64,000 nucleotides of DNA from CAWJMD01 sp963700925 (GTDB lineage Bacteria > Actinomycetota > Actinomycetes > Actinomycetales > CAWJMD01), in the NCBI GenBank assembly GCA_963700925.1, contig OY969553.1, forward strand, positions 2,418,001 through 2,482,000, written 5' to 3'. The notes below the pieces were generated by a model. The model saw only the letters and a program-made list of their open reading frames with translations, was not told the DNA's origin and ran no database searches. The position numbers and the translations under genes are program-made. Shown here one piece after another: positions 33,424 through 41,277 of this stretch (position 1 is the stretch's first letter; the number at the start of each line of letters is the position of its first letter).

Positions 33424-34838
33424 GCGGGAGTCTGCAGGCGGCTCGCCTGGTCGCCGACGCCGTGCGCGACGAGGGCTACCTGCTCTACCCGTACCGCGCG
33501 ACCTCGGGCAAGAACCAGGTGCGCTGGCAGTTCGGCGTGCTCGGACCGCCCGGGGCGGCCACCGCGGGAGTGGGCGAAGAGACCGGCTTGTCGTCGGAGT
33601 GCTTGCTGCGCAACGCATCCGGCGACAAAGGTGCCTCGATCACCGTCTACCTCAGGTTCCTTCAGCTGCAGGTGCGGAGTGTGGAGCGGGCCGACGCTCA
33701 AGGCTTCTCGCCCGTCGACGAGCTGCGCGTCGGCGGGAAGACCTGGCTGAGCTGGGACGAGGCGGTGGACCGCGAGATCGCGCTCGGGCCCTTCTCGGTG
33801 GCGGACCTGTCCGTCGAGGGCGGGCTGGTGCTGCCGGTCGACGTGCCGGGGGGGTCGGACGTGGAGCCTGTCCACGAGGGGTCCGCCGTGATGGGGCGAG
33901 TGATCCGAACGCGGTACCCGCTACAGGCGGTCGTGCGCGTGGGAGCCACGGTGCCGAGGGAGCGACCCGCTCAGGCTGACCTGCTGCGGCTGCACCTCTC
34001 CGTGGAGAACGTCGGAGGCGCCCCAGCGTCCGAAATGACTGCGCAGCAAGCGATTCAGCGCTCCTTCATCGGTGCGCACCTGCTGGCGGCTGCTGATGGT
34101 TGCGGCTTCGTCTCGCTGGCGGACCCTCCACCCGATGCGGTGGCCGCCGCGGCCGGCTGCCAGCAGCACCGGTGCTGGCCGGTGCTGGCCGGTGCTGCCC
34201 GCAGTGACGGCACCGACGACGTCGTGCTCGTCTCCCCGATCATCCTCGAAGACCACCCGAAGCTCGCCGAACAGAGCGCCGGTGCGCTGTTCGACTCGAC
34301 CGAGATCGACGAGATCCTCACTCTCCGTGTGATGACCATGACCGACGAGGAGAAGGCGCAGGCACGCGCCACCGACCCTCGCGCCGCCGAGATCATCGAC
34401 CGGTGCAGCGAAATGTCGCCTGACAGCCTGATGCGGCTGCACGGCATCCTGCGCAACCCGCACGCGCTCGACCAAGAGCCCAGCTCCCTCGTGACCGACT
34501 CCGACGTGCCCTGGTGGGATCCCGGCGCCGACGCGAGCGTCCGCCCCGAGGTCGACTCCGTTCTCGTGGGCGACGTCCCCGTCTCGGCCGGGAGCCGGGT
34601 GCGCCTGCGTCCGAGCCGACGGGCAGACGCGCAGGACCTCTTCTATGCCGGGCGGACGGCCCGCGTCACAGCCGTTCTCAGCGACGTCGACGGCGGCTCG
34701 CACGTCGCCGTCGTGGTCGACGACGACCCGGCGGCTGAGCTGCACGACTGGTACGGGCGCTACCTGTACTTCGCGCCGGACGAGCTCGAACCGTTGCCAG
34801 CCGAGGCACCGGACCAACGAGAGGAGGGCCGACCGTGA
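33420..34838 (+). CDS. Conserved hydrogenase-cluster protein, 472 residues, function unknown
   Basis: ATG 33420 overlaps the previous stop as ATGA. The N-terminal half (about 1-190) looks beta-rich (LLYPYRATSGKNQVRWQFGV, LRFLQLQVRSVERADAQGF). The middle has a helix-loop segment with ATDPRAAEIIDRC. The C-terminal about 90 residues (VLVGDVPVSAGSRVRLRPSR, then VAVVVDDDPAAELHDWYGRY) look like a small beta-barrel, often seen near nitrogenase and hydrogenase accessory genes. There is no catalytic motif. A short internal DNA repeat GGTGCTGGCC occurs at about 34169-34197. Probably a structural or assembly partner of the hydrogenase (inference). Confidence 0.72.
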   Translation: MSGSLQAARLVADAVRDEGYLLYPYRATSGKNQVRWQFGVLGPPGAATAGVGEETGLSSECLLRNASGDKGASITVYLRFLQLQVRSVERADAQGFSPVDELRVGGKTWLSWDEAVDREIALGPFSVADLSVEGGLVLPVDVPGGSDVEPVHEGSAVMGRVIRTRYPLQAVVRVGATVPRERPAQADLLRLHLSVENVGGAPASEMTAQQAIQRSFIGAHLLAAADGCGFVSLADPPPDAVAAAAGCQQHRCWPVLAGAARSDGTDDVVLVSPIILEDHPKLAEQSAGALFDSTEIDEILTLRVMTMTDEEKAQARATDPRAAEIIDRCSEMSPDSLMRLHGILRNPHALDQEPSSLVTDSDVPWWDPGADASVRPEVDSVLVGDVPVSAGSRVRLRPSRRADAQDLFYAGRTARVTAVLSDVDGGSHVAVVVDDDPAAELHDWYGRYLYFAPDELEPLPAEAPDQREEGRP

Positions 34839-34954
34839 GAATCGTGGGCTTCGTGGCGACGGGTGTCGTCGCCTTCGTGGCGATCGTGGGCGCTGCCGTC
34901 GGTGTTCGCTCGATCGCCGACGTCAAGCGCTACCTGAGGATTCGCAAGATGTGA
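34835..34954 (+). CDS. 39-residue single-pass membrane protein of the hydrogenase cluster
   Basis: GTG 34835 overlaps the previous stop as GTGA. The protein is one hydrophobic helix (IVGFVATGVVAFVAIVGAAV) followed by a basic tail (KRYLRIRKM). From memory small proteins of this kind (DUF6893-like) accompany group 1h hydrogenases. As the catalytic subunits have no Tat signal, a tiny membrane protein could tether them to the membrane or to quinone reduction (inference). Confidence 0.72.
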   Translation: MRIVGFVATGVVAFVAIVGAAVGVRSIADVKRYLRIRKM

Positions 34955-34995
34955 GTGGCCTGCTGACCAACGAGGCTGACCAACGAGGAGGACAG

Positions 34996-35199
34996 ATGAC
35001 CGACACGCCTGGTGAGCACTTGGCCGAGGAACCGCAGGAGGAGCGCGGAGCGCCCGGATCGCGCGACGAGGGCTCCGACGAGCCGGCAGGTGGTCCCGTC
35101 GACCGGCCGGTGGGCACCTCCGACGAGGACGACGACACGTCCGTCGACCCGCAGGGTCCGAAGGACGACGACGCCCCGACCCTGCCGTCCGGCGGCTGA
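34996..35199 (+). CDS. Small acidic disordered protein
   Basis: A 67-residue protein from ATG 34996 with SD GAGGAGGAC. It consists almost only of Asp, Glu, Gly, Pro and Ser (TSDEDDDTSVDPQGPKDDD). No fold or family is recognised. It has the same character as the next gene, suggesting a paralogous pair, and sits inside the hydrogenase operon between the membrane peptide and the protease. Confidence 0.6.
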   Translation: MTDTPGEHLAEEPQEERGAPGSRDEGSDEPAGGPVDRPVGTSDEDDDTSVDPQGPKDDDAPTLPSGG

Positions 35200-35219
35200 T
35201 CCGAGACAAGGAGAACACG

Positions 35220-35546
35220 GTGACCGAGACGCCTGATGCAGACCCAGGAGACAGTGCGGTACCTCCCTACGAGGGCCGCAAGGAGAGCGCCGAGGTAGAC
35301 ACCGACGAGTCCGCCACGGAACAGGACGGCGCTGTCCTCGACGGCGCCCAGCGCCCGCGAGAGAGCAGCGAGACACGGGCGCCCGATCCGGACGACACGG
35401 CTGGGGGACGCGATGCCTCACCGGCCGACGAGCAGCCCGCCGAGTCGATGCCGGAGGACGAGCCCGACCCCGAGCAGGGTGTCGGTCCGGCCCATCAGGC
35501 GGGCCAGCAGCGCGCCGAGGACGTCCCCGAAAACCCCCGTGGCTGA
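35220..35546 (+). CDS. Acidic disordered protein
   Basis: A 108-residue protein from GTG 35220 with SD AAGGAG. It is acidic and Pro/Gly-rich (ESMPEDEPDPEQGVGPAHQ), with no recognised domain. It overlaps the protease start by 8 bp, so it is translated as part of the operon. A role as a soluble modulator is possible, but nothing in the sequence shows it. Confidence 0.6.
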   Translation: MTETPDADPGDSAVPPYEGRKESAEVDTDESATEQDGAVLDGAQRPRESSETRAPDPDDTAGGRDASPADEQPAESMPEDEPDPEQGVGPAHQAGQQRAEDVPENPRG

Positions 35547-36030
35547 GCCTGACAGCACGCGGGTCCTCGTCGCTGGGATCGGCAACATCTTCCTCGGCGA
35601 CGACGGGTTCGGCCCCGAGGTGGTCACCCGCCTGCCCGCGGACGGGCTGGGGCCAGGAGTTCGTGTCGTCGACTACGGCATCCGCGGCATGCACCTGGCG
35701 TACGACCTGCTCGACGACTGGGACGCGCTCGTCCTCGTCGACGCCGTCCCGAGCCGCGGCACACCCGGCGAGGTGGTGGTCCTCGAAGTCGTCCCGCAGC
35801 AAGCGCCCGCTGCCGGCCTCGACGCTCACGCGATGGATCCCGGGACGGTGATCGCCTGCCTCCACGCCCTGGGTGGGGCGCTGCCGCCCACCGTGCTGGT
35901 GGGGTGCCAGGCCGCGGATGTCGAGGAAGGCATCGGGTTGTCGCCCCAGGTCGAGGCAGCCGTCGACGTCGCCGTCGCGCAGGTGGCGCGGATCGTGAGC
36001 TCCCTCGTCTCAACCGAAGGGGTGGCCTGA
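35539..36030 (+). CDS. Hydrogenase maturation protease
   Basis: A 163-residue protein from GTG 35539. The HyaD/HybD-type N-terminus reads VLVAGIGNIFLGDDGFGPEV; the Asp of FLGDDGFG and an Asp-Ala in LVLVDAVPS are nickel-sensing residues of the family, with a His in DAHAMDPG. It removes the peptide after the last His of the large subunit once the Ni-Fe site is built. It lies 1 bp before hypC. Confidence 0.92.
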   Translation: MAEPDSTRVLVAGIGNIFLGDDGFGPEVVTRLPADGLGPGVRVVDYGIRGMHLAYDLLDDWDALVLVDAVPSRGTPGEVVVLEVVPQQAPAAGLDAHAMDPGTVIACLHALGGALPPTVLVGCQAADVEEGIGLSPQVEAAVDVAVAQVARIVSSLVSTEGVA

Positions 36031-36031
36031 G

Positions 36032-36331
36032 ATGTGCCTCGGCATCCCGGGACAGGTCGTGTCACGGCTCGACGGCTACGGCGACCAGCTGGCCGAGGTC
36101 GAGGTAGACGGCGCGGTGCGGCGCGTCAACGTGGGAATGCTCGACGAGCCTCTGCCCGAGGCCGGTGACTGGGTGCTGATTCACATGGGTTTCGCGGTGG
36201 AGCGCGTCGACGAGGCTGGTGCTCGGCGTGCGATGGAGGGCCTGGAGCTGATGGGACGGGCGCGCGCCGATGCGCCGCCGGCCTTCGAGATGCCGCCCCC
36301 GCCGCCCGGGTGGGAGGACGACCGTGACTGA
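36032..36331 (+). CDS. hypC: Hydrogenase assembly chaperone HypC
   Basis: A 99-residue protein. The essential N-terminal MCLGIPGQVV gives Cys2, which binds the Fe(CN)2CO unit and the large subunit. NVGMLDEPLPEAGDWVLIHMGFA is the typical second half. A proline-rich C-terminal tail (PPAFEMPPPPPGWED) is longer than in E. coli HypC. hypD and hypE, its usual partners, are not nearby. Confidence 0.93.
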   Translation: MCLGIPGQVVSRLDGYGDQLAEVEVDGAVRRVNVGMLDEPLPEAGDWVLIHMGFAVERVDEAGARRAMEGLELMGRARADAPPAFEMPPPPPGWEDDRD

Positions 36332-37127
36332 GGCACTGGCCGCAAGACCCTCTCGAACCGTGCCAGGACCTGTTCTGTTCGCGCGCTATGCCTTTCCGCC
36401 CAACTCGCACGGCTTCTGCGGCCCCGGCGACCACGCCGCGTTCTTCGAGTACGGCGTGGCCGGAGCGGACGACCGTGGACTGCGGGCGATGTCGCAGCAG
36501 TTCGCCGGCGCCTGGCCGTACCTCGAGCTGATCGCCGCCGCGACGGGCCTGACGGATCCCCTCGACCGGCGGGTCGTTGAGGCGTACTGGGTGGGCAGCC
36601 CGCGTCTCGACCTCGTGAGCACCCGCGCGGTGGGCGAGTCGATGGAGGCCCGTTTCCGTCCGATGACCGGCTCGATGTTCTCGACGCTGGCCGAGAGCGT
36701 GCTGGCGGGCGGCGTTCCCCACCACAGTTTCGCGGTGTTCTGCATCTATCCGTGGACCGGCCTGCTGAGCGACGGCCGCAAGGCCAAGAACGCGCTGACC
36801 GTGCTGGACCGCTGCCGCATCCGGTGGGGCAAGGTGCTGGCCGTCCAGGGCGACCAGGTGGTCGTCGAGTCGTCCCCGCTCACCTGGGACGGCCACGTTC
36901 TCGGCCTCGGGCCACCCGAGAAGGAGACCGCCGTGAGATCGGTCGACGGCGTCAGCATGGCGGACGCGCCGGAGATCGGTGACTGGGTCTCCCTGCACTG
37001 GGAGTGGGTGTGCGACAGGCTGACTGAGGCTCAGGTACGTCAGCTGCGGTCGTTCACGATGCGCCACCTACGGGTCGTCAACGAGGGGAACCTTCACTCC
37101 GGCCCAGCGACACTGCTCGGCACCTGA
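36324..37127 (+). CDS. Conserved hydrogenase-cluster protein (DUF6390-like)
   Basis: A 267-residue protein from GTG 36324, overlapping hypC by 8 bp. The N-terminal half (GPVLFARYAFPPNSHGFCGPGDHAAFFEYG) looks like a helical domain with His/Cys motifs. The C-terminal region (about 165-250, VLAVQGDQVVVESSPLTWDG) resembles a HypC/OB-like barrel, with GDWVSLHWEWVCD similar to GDWVLIHMGFAV in HypC. From memory this is DUF6390. It is a possible chaperone variant that works with or instead of HypC (inference). Last gene of the operon. Confidence 0.75.
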   Translation: MTEALAARPSRTVPGPVLFARYAFPPNSHGFCGPGDHAAFFEYGVAGADDRGLRAMSQQFAGAWPYLELIAAATGLTDPLDRRVVEAYWVGSPRLDLVSTRAVGESMEARFRPMTGSMFSTLAESVLAGGVPHHSFAVFCIYPWTGLLSDGRKAKNALTVLDRCRIRWGKVLAVQGDQVVVESSPLTWDGHVLGLGPPEKETAVRSVDGVSMADAPEIGDWVSLHWEWVCDRLTEAQVRQLRSFTMRHLRVVNEGNLHSGPATLLGT

Positions 37128-37178
37128 GGCTCATGCCGCGAGGCTCCGGCGGACGTGCCGCCCATAGGTCGCGAGTGG

Positions 37179-37440
37179 CTGGGCCGCGAAGACTTCGGTG
37201 TCAGGGAGACGCCGGACTCTTCGCGCGTCGCCACTGGCTGGGCCGCGAAGACTTCGGTGTCAGGGTGGCACCGGACCTTTCGCGCGTCGCCACTGGCTGG
37301 GCCGCGAAGACTTCGGTGTCAGGGTGGCACCGGACCTTTCGCGAGTGGCCGCACAGAGGGCGCCGCCGGCCGGGCCGCGAAGACTTCGGTGTCAGGGTGG
37401 CACCGGACCTTTCGCGCGTCGCCGCCCTAAGGGCGTCACT
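37179..37440 (+). repeat. Four tandem copies of a 59-bp repeat
   Basis: The core CTGGGCCGCGAAGACTTCGG recurs at about 37179, 37238 and 37297 (59-bp spacing) and, slightly changed, at about 37370 (73 bp). Copies end with GGTGGCACCGGACCTTTCGC. Each has a small palindrome CGAAG-A-CTTCG. As 59 is not a multiple of 3, it is not a coding repeat. It fills the gap between the hydrogenase operon and the convergent ABC gene and runs slightly into that gene's 3' end. Confidence 0.9.
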
Positions 37441-38438
37441 GGCAGAGCCGCGGGCCGCGACGTCTCGGCAGACGAGTCAGGCAGCGGCCACGAGTGCGTC
37501 AGCCCCCAGGTCACGACGTCCCCTCGCTGGTGCGTTCCCAGACCGGGAGAGCGCAGCAGCAGCCGTCCGGAGTCCGTGTCGAGCAGGTAGTCCGAATGCG
37601 GTCCGCGGAACCAGACGTCCGTGACGCGCGCCGGCCACGGGCCTCCGAGGTGAGCCCACTCGGGGCGCACCAGCACCCTGCGGCCTGACCCGGGGAGGGC
37701 CAGCAGGGACGCTGGGCCGGTCAGCTGCGCGGCCATCCCGTCAACCGGCCGCTCGTAGACCTCCGTGGGCGTGCCCACCTGAACCAGGCGCCCGGCCACG
37801 AGCAGGGCGACGCGGTCGGCCAGGCCGAGCGCCTCCTCCGAGTCGTGGGTGGCGTAGACCGCTGCGGCGCCGCTGTCGCGCTGGCGGGCTGTCAGCTCCT
37901 CGAGGAAGACGCCCCGCACGTGGGTGTCGAGGTGCGCTGTCGGCTCGTCGAACAGGTAGAGCGAGGCACGCCGCGCGAGGGCTCGGGCCAGCCCGACCCG
38001 CTGCTGCTCCCCACCCGACAGCTCCGCTGGGCGCCGGTCTGCGAGGTGGGCGACATGGAGGCGCGCAAGGATCGCGCGGGCCTCGTCGCGAGCCGGCCCC
38101 TTGCTCAGCCCTCGCCGTCGGAGTGGGTACGCGACCGTGTCCAGCGCCGAGAGATGGGGCCACAGGGCGTAGTTCTGGAACACGACGGCGACGTCGCGTC
38201 GTTCGGGTGGCGCGGATCGCTCCGGCGATGCGACCAGCCGTCCGTCGAGCCACACTTCGCCCGCCGAGGGCGGGATGAAGCCGGCCACGGCGTGCAGCAG
38301 GGTGGACTTGCCGGAGCCGGACGGGCCGAGCAGAGCCAGCACCTCGGCTGGGGCAACGCGCAGGTCGACGTCGGAGACGGCCACCTGCCCGTCGTAGGCC
38401 ACCTCCAGGCCGAGCAGCGCAAGGGAGTCAGGCGACAC
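37392..38438 (-). CDS. Fe3+-type ABC transporter ATP-binding protein
   Basis: A 348-residue protein. Walker A GPSGSGKST (about 37-45), Q-loop FQNYALWPHL, signature LSGGEQQR (about 142), Walker B LYLFDEPTAHLD and H-switch ATHDSEEAL are intact. A C-terminal TOBE-like part follows (RRVLVRPEWAHLGG). The last about 15 residues lie in the repeat DNA at 37392-37440. It powers the permease encoded just upstream, overlapping it by 11 bp. FbpC-like; the substrate may be iron or another small ligand. Confidence 0.9.
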   Translation of the reverse strand: MSPDSLALLGLEVAYDGQVAVSDVDLRVAPAEVLALLGPSGSGKSTLLHAVAGFIPPSAGEVWLDGRLVASPERSAPPERRDVAVVFQNYALWPHLSALDTVAYPLRRRGLSKGPARDEARAILARLHVAHLADRRPAELSGGEQQRVGLARALARRASLYLFDEPTAHLDTHVRGVFLEELTARQRDSGAAAVYATHDSEEALGLADRVALLVAGRLVQVGTPTEVYERPVDGMAAQLTGPASLLALPGSGRRVLVRPEWAHLGGPWPARVTDVWFRGPHSDYLLDTDSGRLLLRSPGLGTHQRGDVVTWGLTHSWPLPDSSAETSRPAALPVTPLGRRRAKGPVPP

Positions 38439-40104
38439 GGCTCACCTCGCCCGCCGGTGAGGGACGGGCCTGACCGCGGACTACCCGGCGAATCGCCCAC
38501 CAGAAGGCGAGCGCCGGGACGCCGAGGAGCACTGTGAGCGTGACCGACAGCGCGGAGGTGACGCCGACCTGGCCCAGCTCCTGGCTGTTGAGCACGACGA
38601 CGGCCAGCGTCTCGCCTCCCGGGCCGTACAGCAGGCTCGACATCGTCACCTCGTGGAGGGCGGTGAGGAAGCACACCACCCAGGCCGCCACCAACGCCGG
38701 CAGGAGCGGACGGAGCGCGACCGAGCGGATCGCCGTGAGGGCCCCGGCGCCGCTCGCCCTGGCTGCCCGCAGCTCGTCGGGCGGCAACCGGTCCACTGCG
38801 CCCGAGATCGGGCGGTGCGCGAAAGCCCACAGCTTGGCGACGTAGGCGAGCAGGATGATCGCCAGACTGCCCCCGAGCCACCGGCCATAGGTGATCAGCA
38901 GGCCGACCGCCAGGGTCGAACCGGGGAGCACCAGGGTGAGCGTGACGAGCGTCGCCAGGCCGCGACCGGAGCGGCCGCGCTCGAGTGCGGCCACGGATCC
39001 TCCGAGCAGCACCAGCATCGTCGCAGCGGCGGCCGCCAGCGCGAGACTGCGGCCGAGGGCCTCGCCGTTGCGGACGGTCAGCACCGACTGGATGTGCGCA
39101 AGGGTCCAGTTCTGGGGTGTGGGCGACAGCCCTGCGGCCCTCGTGACGGCGGAGGACACCAGAGCGAGCAGCGGCAGAGCGACGGCCAGCAGCAGGTAGG
39201 AAGCCGTGCCGGCGGCGACCAGGCGACCCGACGACGTCGCGTGCCCCGCGGCCGAGGCGGCGGCGGGGTCGGTCGTGGCCAGGCGCGTCACGCGCAGTCG
39301 CTGGCCCAGCAGCGAGTCGGCCGGGGCGACGACGGCGACGGCGATGACCACGAGGACGAGCGCCAGGGCCACGGCCTCGACGAAGGTCAGGGGGTCACTG
39401 CCGCGGGCGAGGTCGGAGTAGATGCGGGTGGTCACGGTCGTGAACCCGGCCGGCGAGCCCATCACCTGCGGGATCGCGAACGTGCCCAGCGTCAGCACGA
39501 ACACCAGCACGGCGGCGGCGGCGATCGCGGGGCGCAGCAGCGGAAGGGTCACCGTCCGCAAGACCGTGAGCCAGTCGGCCCCCGACGCCCGTGCCGCACG
39601 TTCCGTCGAAGGCTCCGCGCGGGCCGAGAGCCCAACAGTCGCAACGAGATAGCTCAGCGGTACGGCGTTCACCGTCACAACGACCGCGACGCCGACAGGT
39701 CCCTGAACGCCCTGCCATGCCACGCCGAGCAGGTCGTCGGTAAAGCCCGCTCGGCCGTATGCCCGAAGCCAGCTGTAACCCAGCACGAAGTCGGGCACGA
39801 GCACCGGCAGCAGCACCATCGCGCGCCAGAAGGCCCGGCCGGGCACGTCCGGGCGACGCAGCCCGAGTGCCAAGGCGGTGCCCACCGGCACTGCGAGAAC
39901 GGTGACAGCCAGCGCCAGGCCGAAGGTGTTCGTCACCGCCTCGCCGAGGCCAGGAGCCCCGAGCATCGAGCCGAGATGGCCGGCCCCCTCGGTCAACACC
40001 GTCCACACCATCACCAGCAGGGGGGCCAGCACGACCGCCGTGGCGGCAACGACGACCAGAGCGGTCGCGGTGCGGCGCAGGCTGAGCGCGCCGTCCCTGC
40101 TCAC
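38428..40104 (-). CDS. Fe3+-type ABC transporter permease (fused double permease)
   Basis: A 558-residue protein with about 12 membrane spans in two halves. Two ATPase-contact loops are visible (AARASGADWLTVLRTVTLPL about 190-210, and RAARASGAGALTAIRSVALR about 445-465). This double-permease form is typical of FbpB/ThiP. It lies between the ATPase gene and the binding-protein gene on the same strand. Confidence 0.92.
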   Translation of the reverse strand: MSRDGALSLRRTATALVVVAATAVVLAPLLVMVWTVLTEGAGHLGSMLGAPGLGEAVTNTFGLALAVTVLAVPVGTALALGLRRPDVPGRAFWRAMVLLPVLVPDFVLGYSWLRAYGRAGFTDDLLGVAWQGVQGPVGVAVVVTVNAVPLSYLVATVGLSARAEPSTERAARASGADWLTVLRTVTLPLLRPAIAAAAVLVFVLTLGTFAIPQVMGSPAGFTTVTTRIYSDLARGSDPLTFVEAVALALVLVVIAVAVVAPADSLLGQRLRVTRLATTDPAAASAAGHATSSGRLVAAGTASYLLLAVALPLLALVSSAVTRAAGLSPTPQNWTLAHIQSVLTVRNGEALGRSLALAAAAATMLVLLGGSVAALERGRSGRGLATLVTLTLVLPGSTLAVGLLITYGRWLGGSLAIILLAYVAKLWAFAHRPISGAVDRLPPDELRAARASGAGALTAIRSVALRPLLPALVAAWVVCFLTALHEVTMSSLLYGPGGETLAVVVLNSQELGQVGVTSALSVTLTVLLGVPALAFWWAIRRVVRGQARPSPAGEVSRVA

Positions 40105-40124
40105 GGTCGGCTCATGCGCCGGGT

Positions 40125-41135
40125 TCAGCCCCCGAAGATCTGCTGGTACTCGCCGAGCAGCGCGTCCTTCTCGGTGGCGAGGGCCGGCCAGTCGGGGAAG
40201 ACGACGGGCGCGTCGGCGGGGACGGTGGGCCCCTGCACGCCCTCCAGCGTCGGGTACGCGCCGGAGTCGGCGATCACCTGCTGACCCTCCTCACTCGTGA
40301 CGTACGAGATGAAGTCCTTCGCCGTCTGCGAGTCGGCGGCGTGCGTCGCGAGGGCCACCGGGCCGTAGATGGCGACGGCGCCGGGTTCGGGCCACGCCAC
40401 CTCGATCGGCGAGCCAGCCTTCTGCGCGGCGTACGCGGAGTTGGCGATGGTCATTCCGGCTGCGTAGACCCCTTCTGCGACACCGGTTGTCACCTCGTCA
40501 GGGGTGCTGACCTGGACCGCGCCGTTTCCCTTCAGCTCGGAGTAGAACTCCGTGCCGAAGTCGGGGTCCTGGGAGAAGTACCCGAGCGCCCCCAGGGCTG
40601 ATGCGGCGAACGCCGGGTCGGGAACGGCCACCTTGTCGGGGTACGCCTCGCCGGCCAGGTCCGACCAGGTCTCCGGAGCGGGGACACCCTCGCCCGTCAC
40701 TGCGAGCATGTAGAGGACGGCGACCCCCACGTAGTCGTCGGTGCGCAGGTCGGCGGCGACCTCGGTCTCGGGGGTCCACCCACCGACCAGCTCCTGGTCC
40801 ACGAAGTCCTGCATCGTCAGTGGGTCGCACGCCCAGATCACGTCGGCCTTGAGCCCGCCGGAGCGCACGTCACCGGCTACACGTGCGTTGATCTCGCCGG
40901 TCGGCGCGCGGAACAGCTCGACGGTGCTCCCGTCGTTGGCCGCCTCGAAGGCCTCGATGACAGGCTGGATCGTGGCGTCGTTGACGCAGGTGTAGAGCGT
41001 GATCGACTCCGGCTCCGACTGGGACTCCGACCCTGCCCCTGCCCCCGCTGGCTCGGGGTCACCGCCACAGGCAGCCTGCGTCGCGAGGGCGACGATCGAG
41101 ACAACGAGTGCGGCATGCCCCCGGAGGGTCGTCAT
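40125..41135 (-). CDS. Fe3+-type ABC transporter substrate-binding lipoprotein
   Basis: A 336-residue protein from ATG 41135 (an upstream ATG at 41171 is in frame). A signal peptide with Cys (VALATQAACGG) is followed by a Ser/Glu-rich linker. The mature domain has ITLYTCVNDATIQPVIEAF, LKADVIWACDPLTMQDF, VPDPAFAASALGALGYF and NSAYAAQKAGSPIEVAWPEP. The fold is that of FbpA-like proteins, which bind Fe3+, thiamine or phosphonates; Tyr pairs typical for iron are not certain. First gene of the operon. Confidence 0.88.
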   Translation of the reverse strand: MTTLRGHAALVVSIVALATQAACGGDPEPAGAGAGSESQSEPESITLYTCVNDATIQPVIEAFEAANDGSTVELFRAPTGEINARVAGDVRSGGLKADVIWACDPLTMQDFVDQELVGGWTPETEVAADLRTDDYVGVAVLYMLAVTGEGVPAPETWSDLAGEAYPDKVAVPDPAFAASALGALGYFSQDPDFGTEFYSELKGNGAVQVSTPDEVTTGVAEGVYAAGMTIANSAYAAQKAGSPIEVAWPEPGAVAIYGPVALATHAADSQTAKDFISYVTSEEGQQVIADSGAYPTLEGVQGPTVPADAPVVFPDWPALATEKDALLGEYQQIFGG

Positions 41136-41277
41136 GGCGGTCAAAATACCGGCGCTCCAGCGGATGAGCATCCGGAAGCGCCGGTCTCGGGGGCCGCCGG
41201 GCGCCAGGCGGACAAACCTTCAGGTTTCGTGACGCACTGGTCATCGCTACGGTACTCGGACCGGGAGGATGTGAGGT

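Noticed and set aside
37179..37440. CRISPR array
   Set aside because: Only four units, the spacing is 59-59-73 with almost no unique spacers, and no cas genes are near.
37133..37624. Plus-strand coding frame through the 59-bp repeats
   Set aside because: The repeat period is not a multiple of three, so the peptide changes frame at each copy, and it runs antisense into an evident ABC gene.
38653..40284. Plus-strand open frame opposite the double permease
   Set aside because: It is Arg/Gln/Gly-rich antisense of membrane codons; the minus strand encodes the permease loops.
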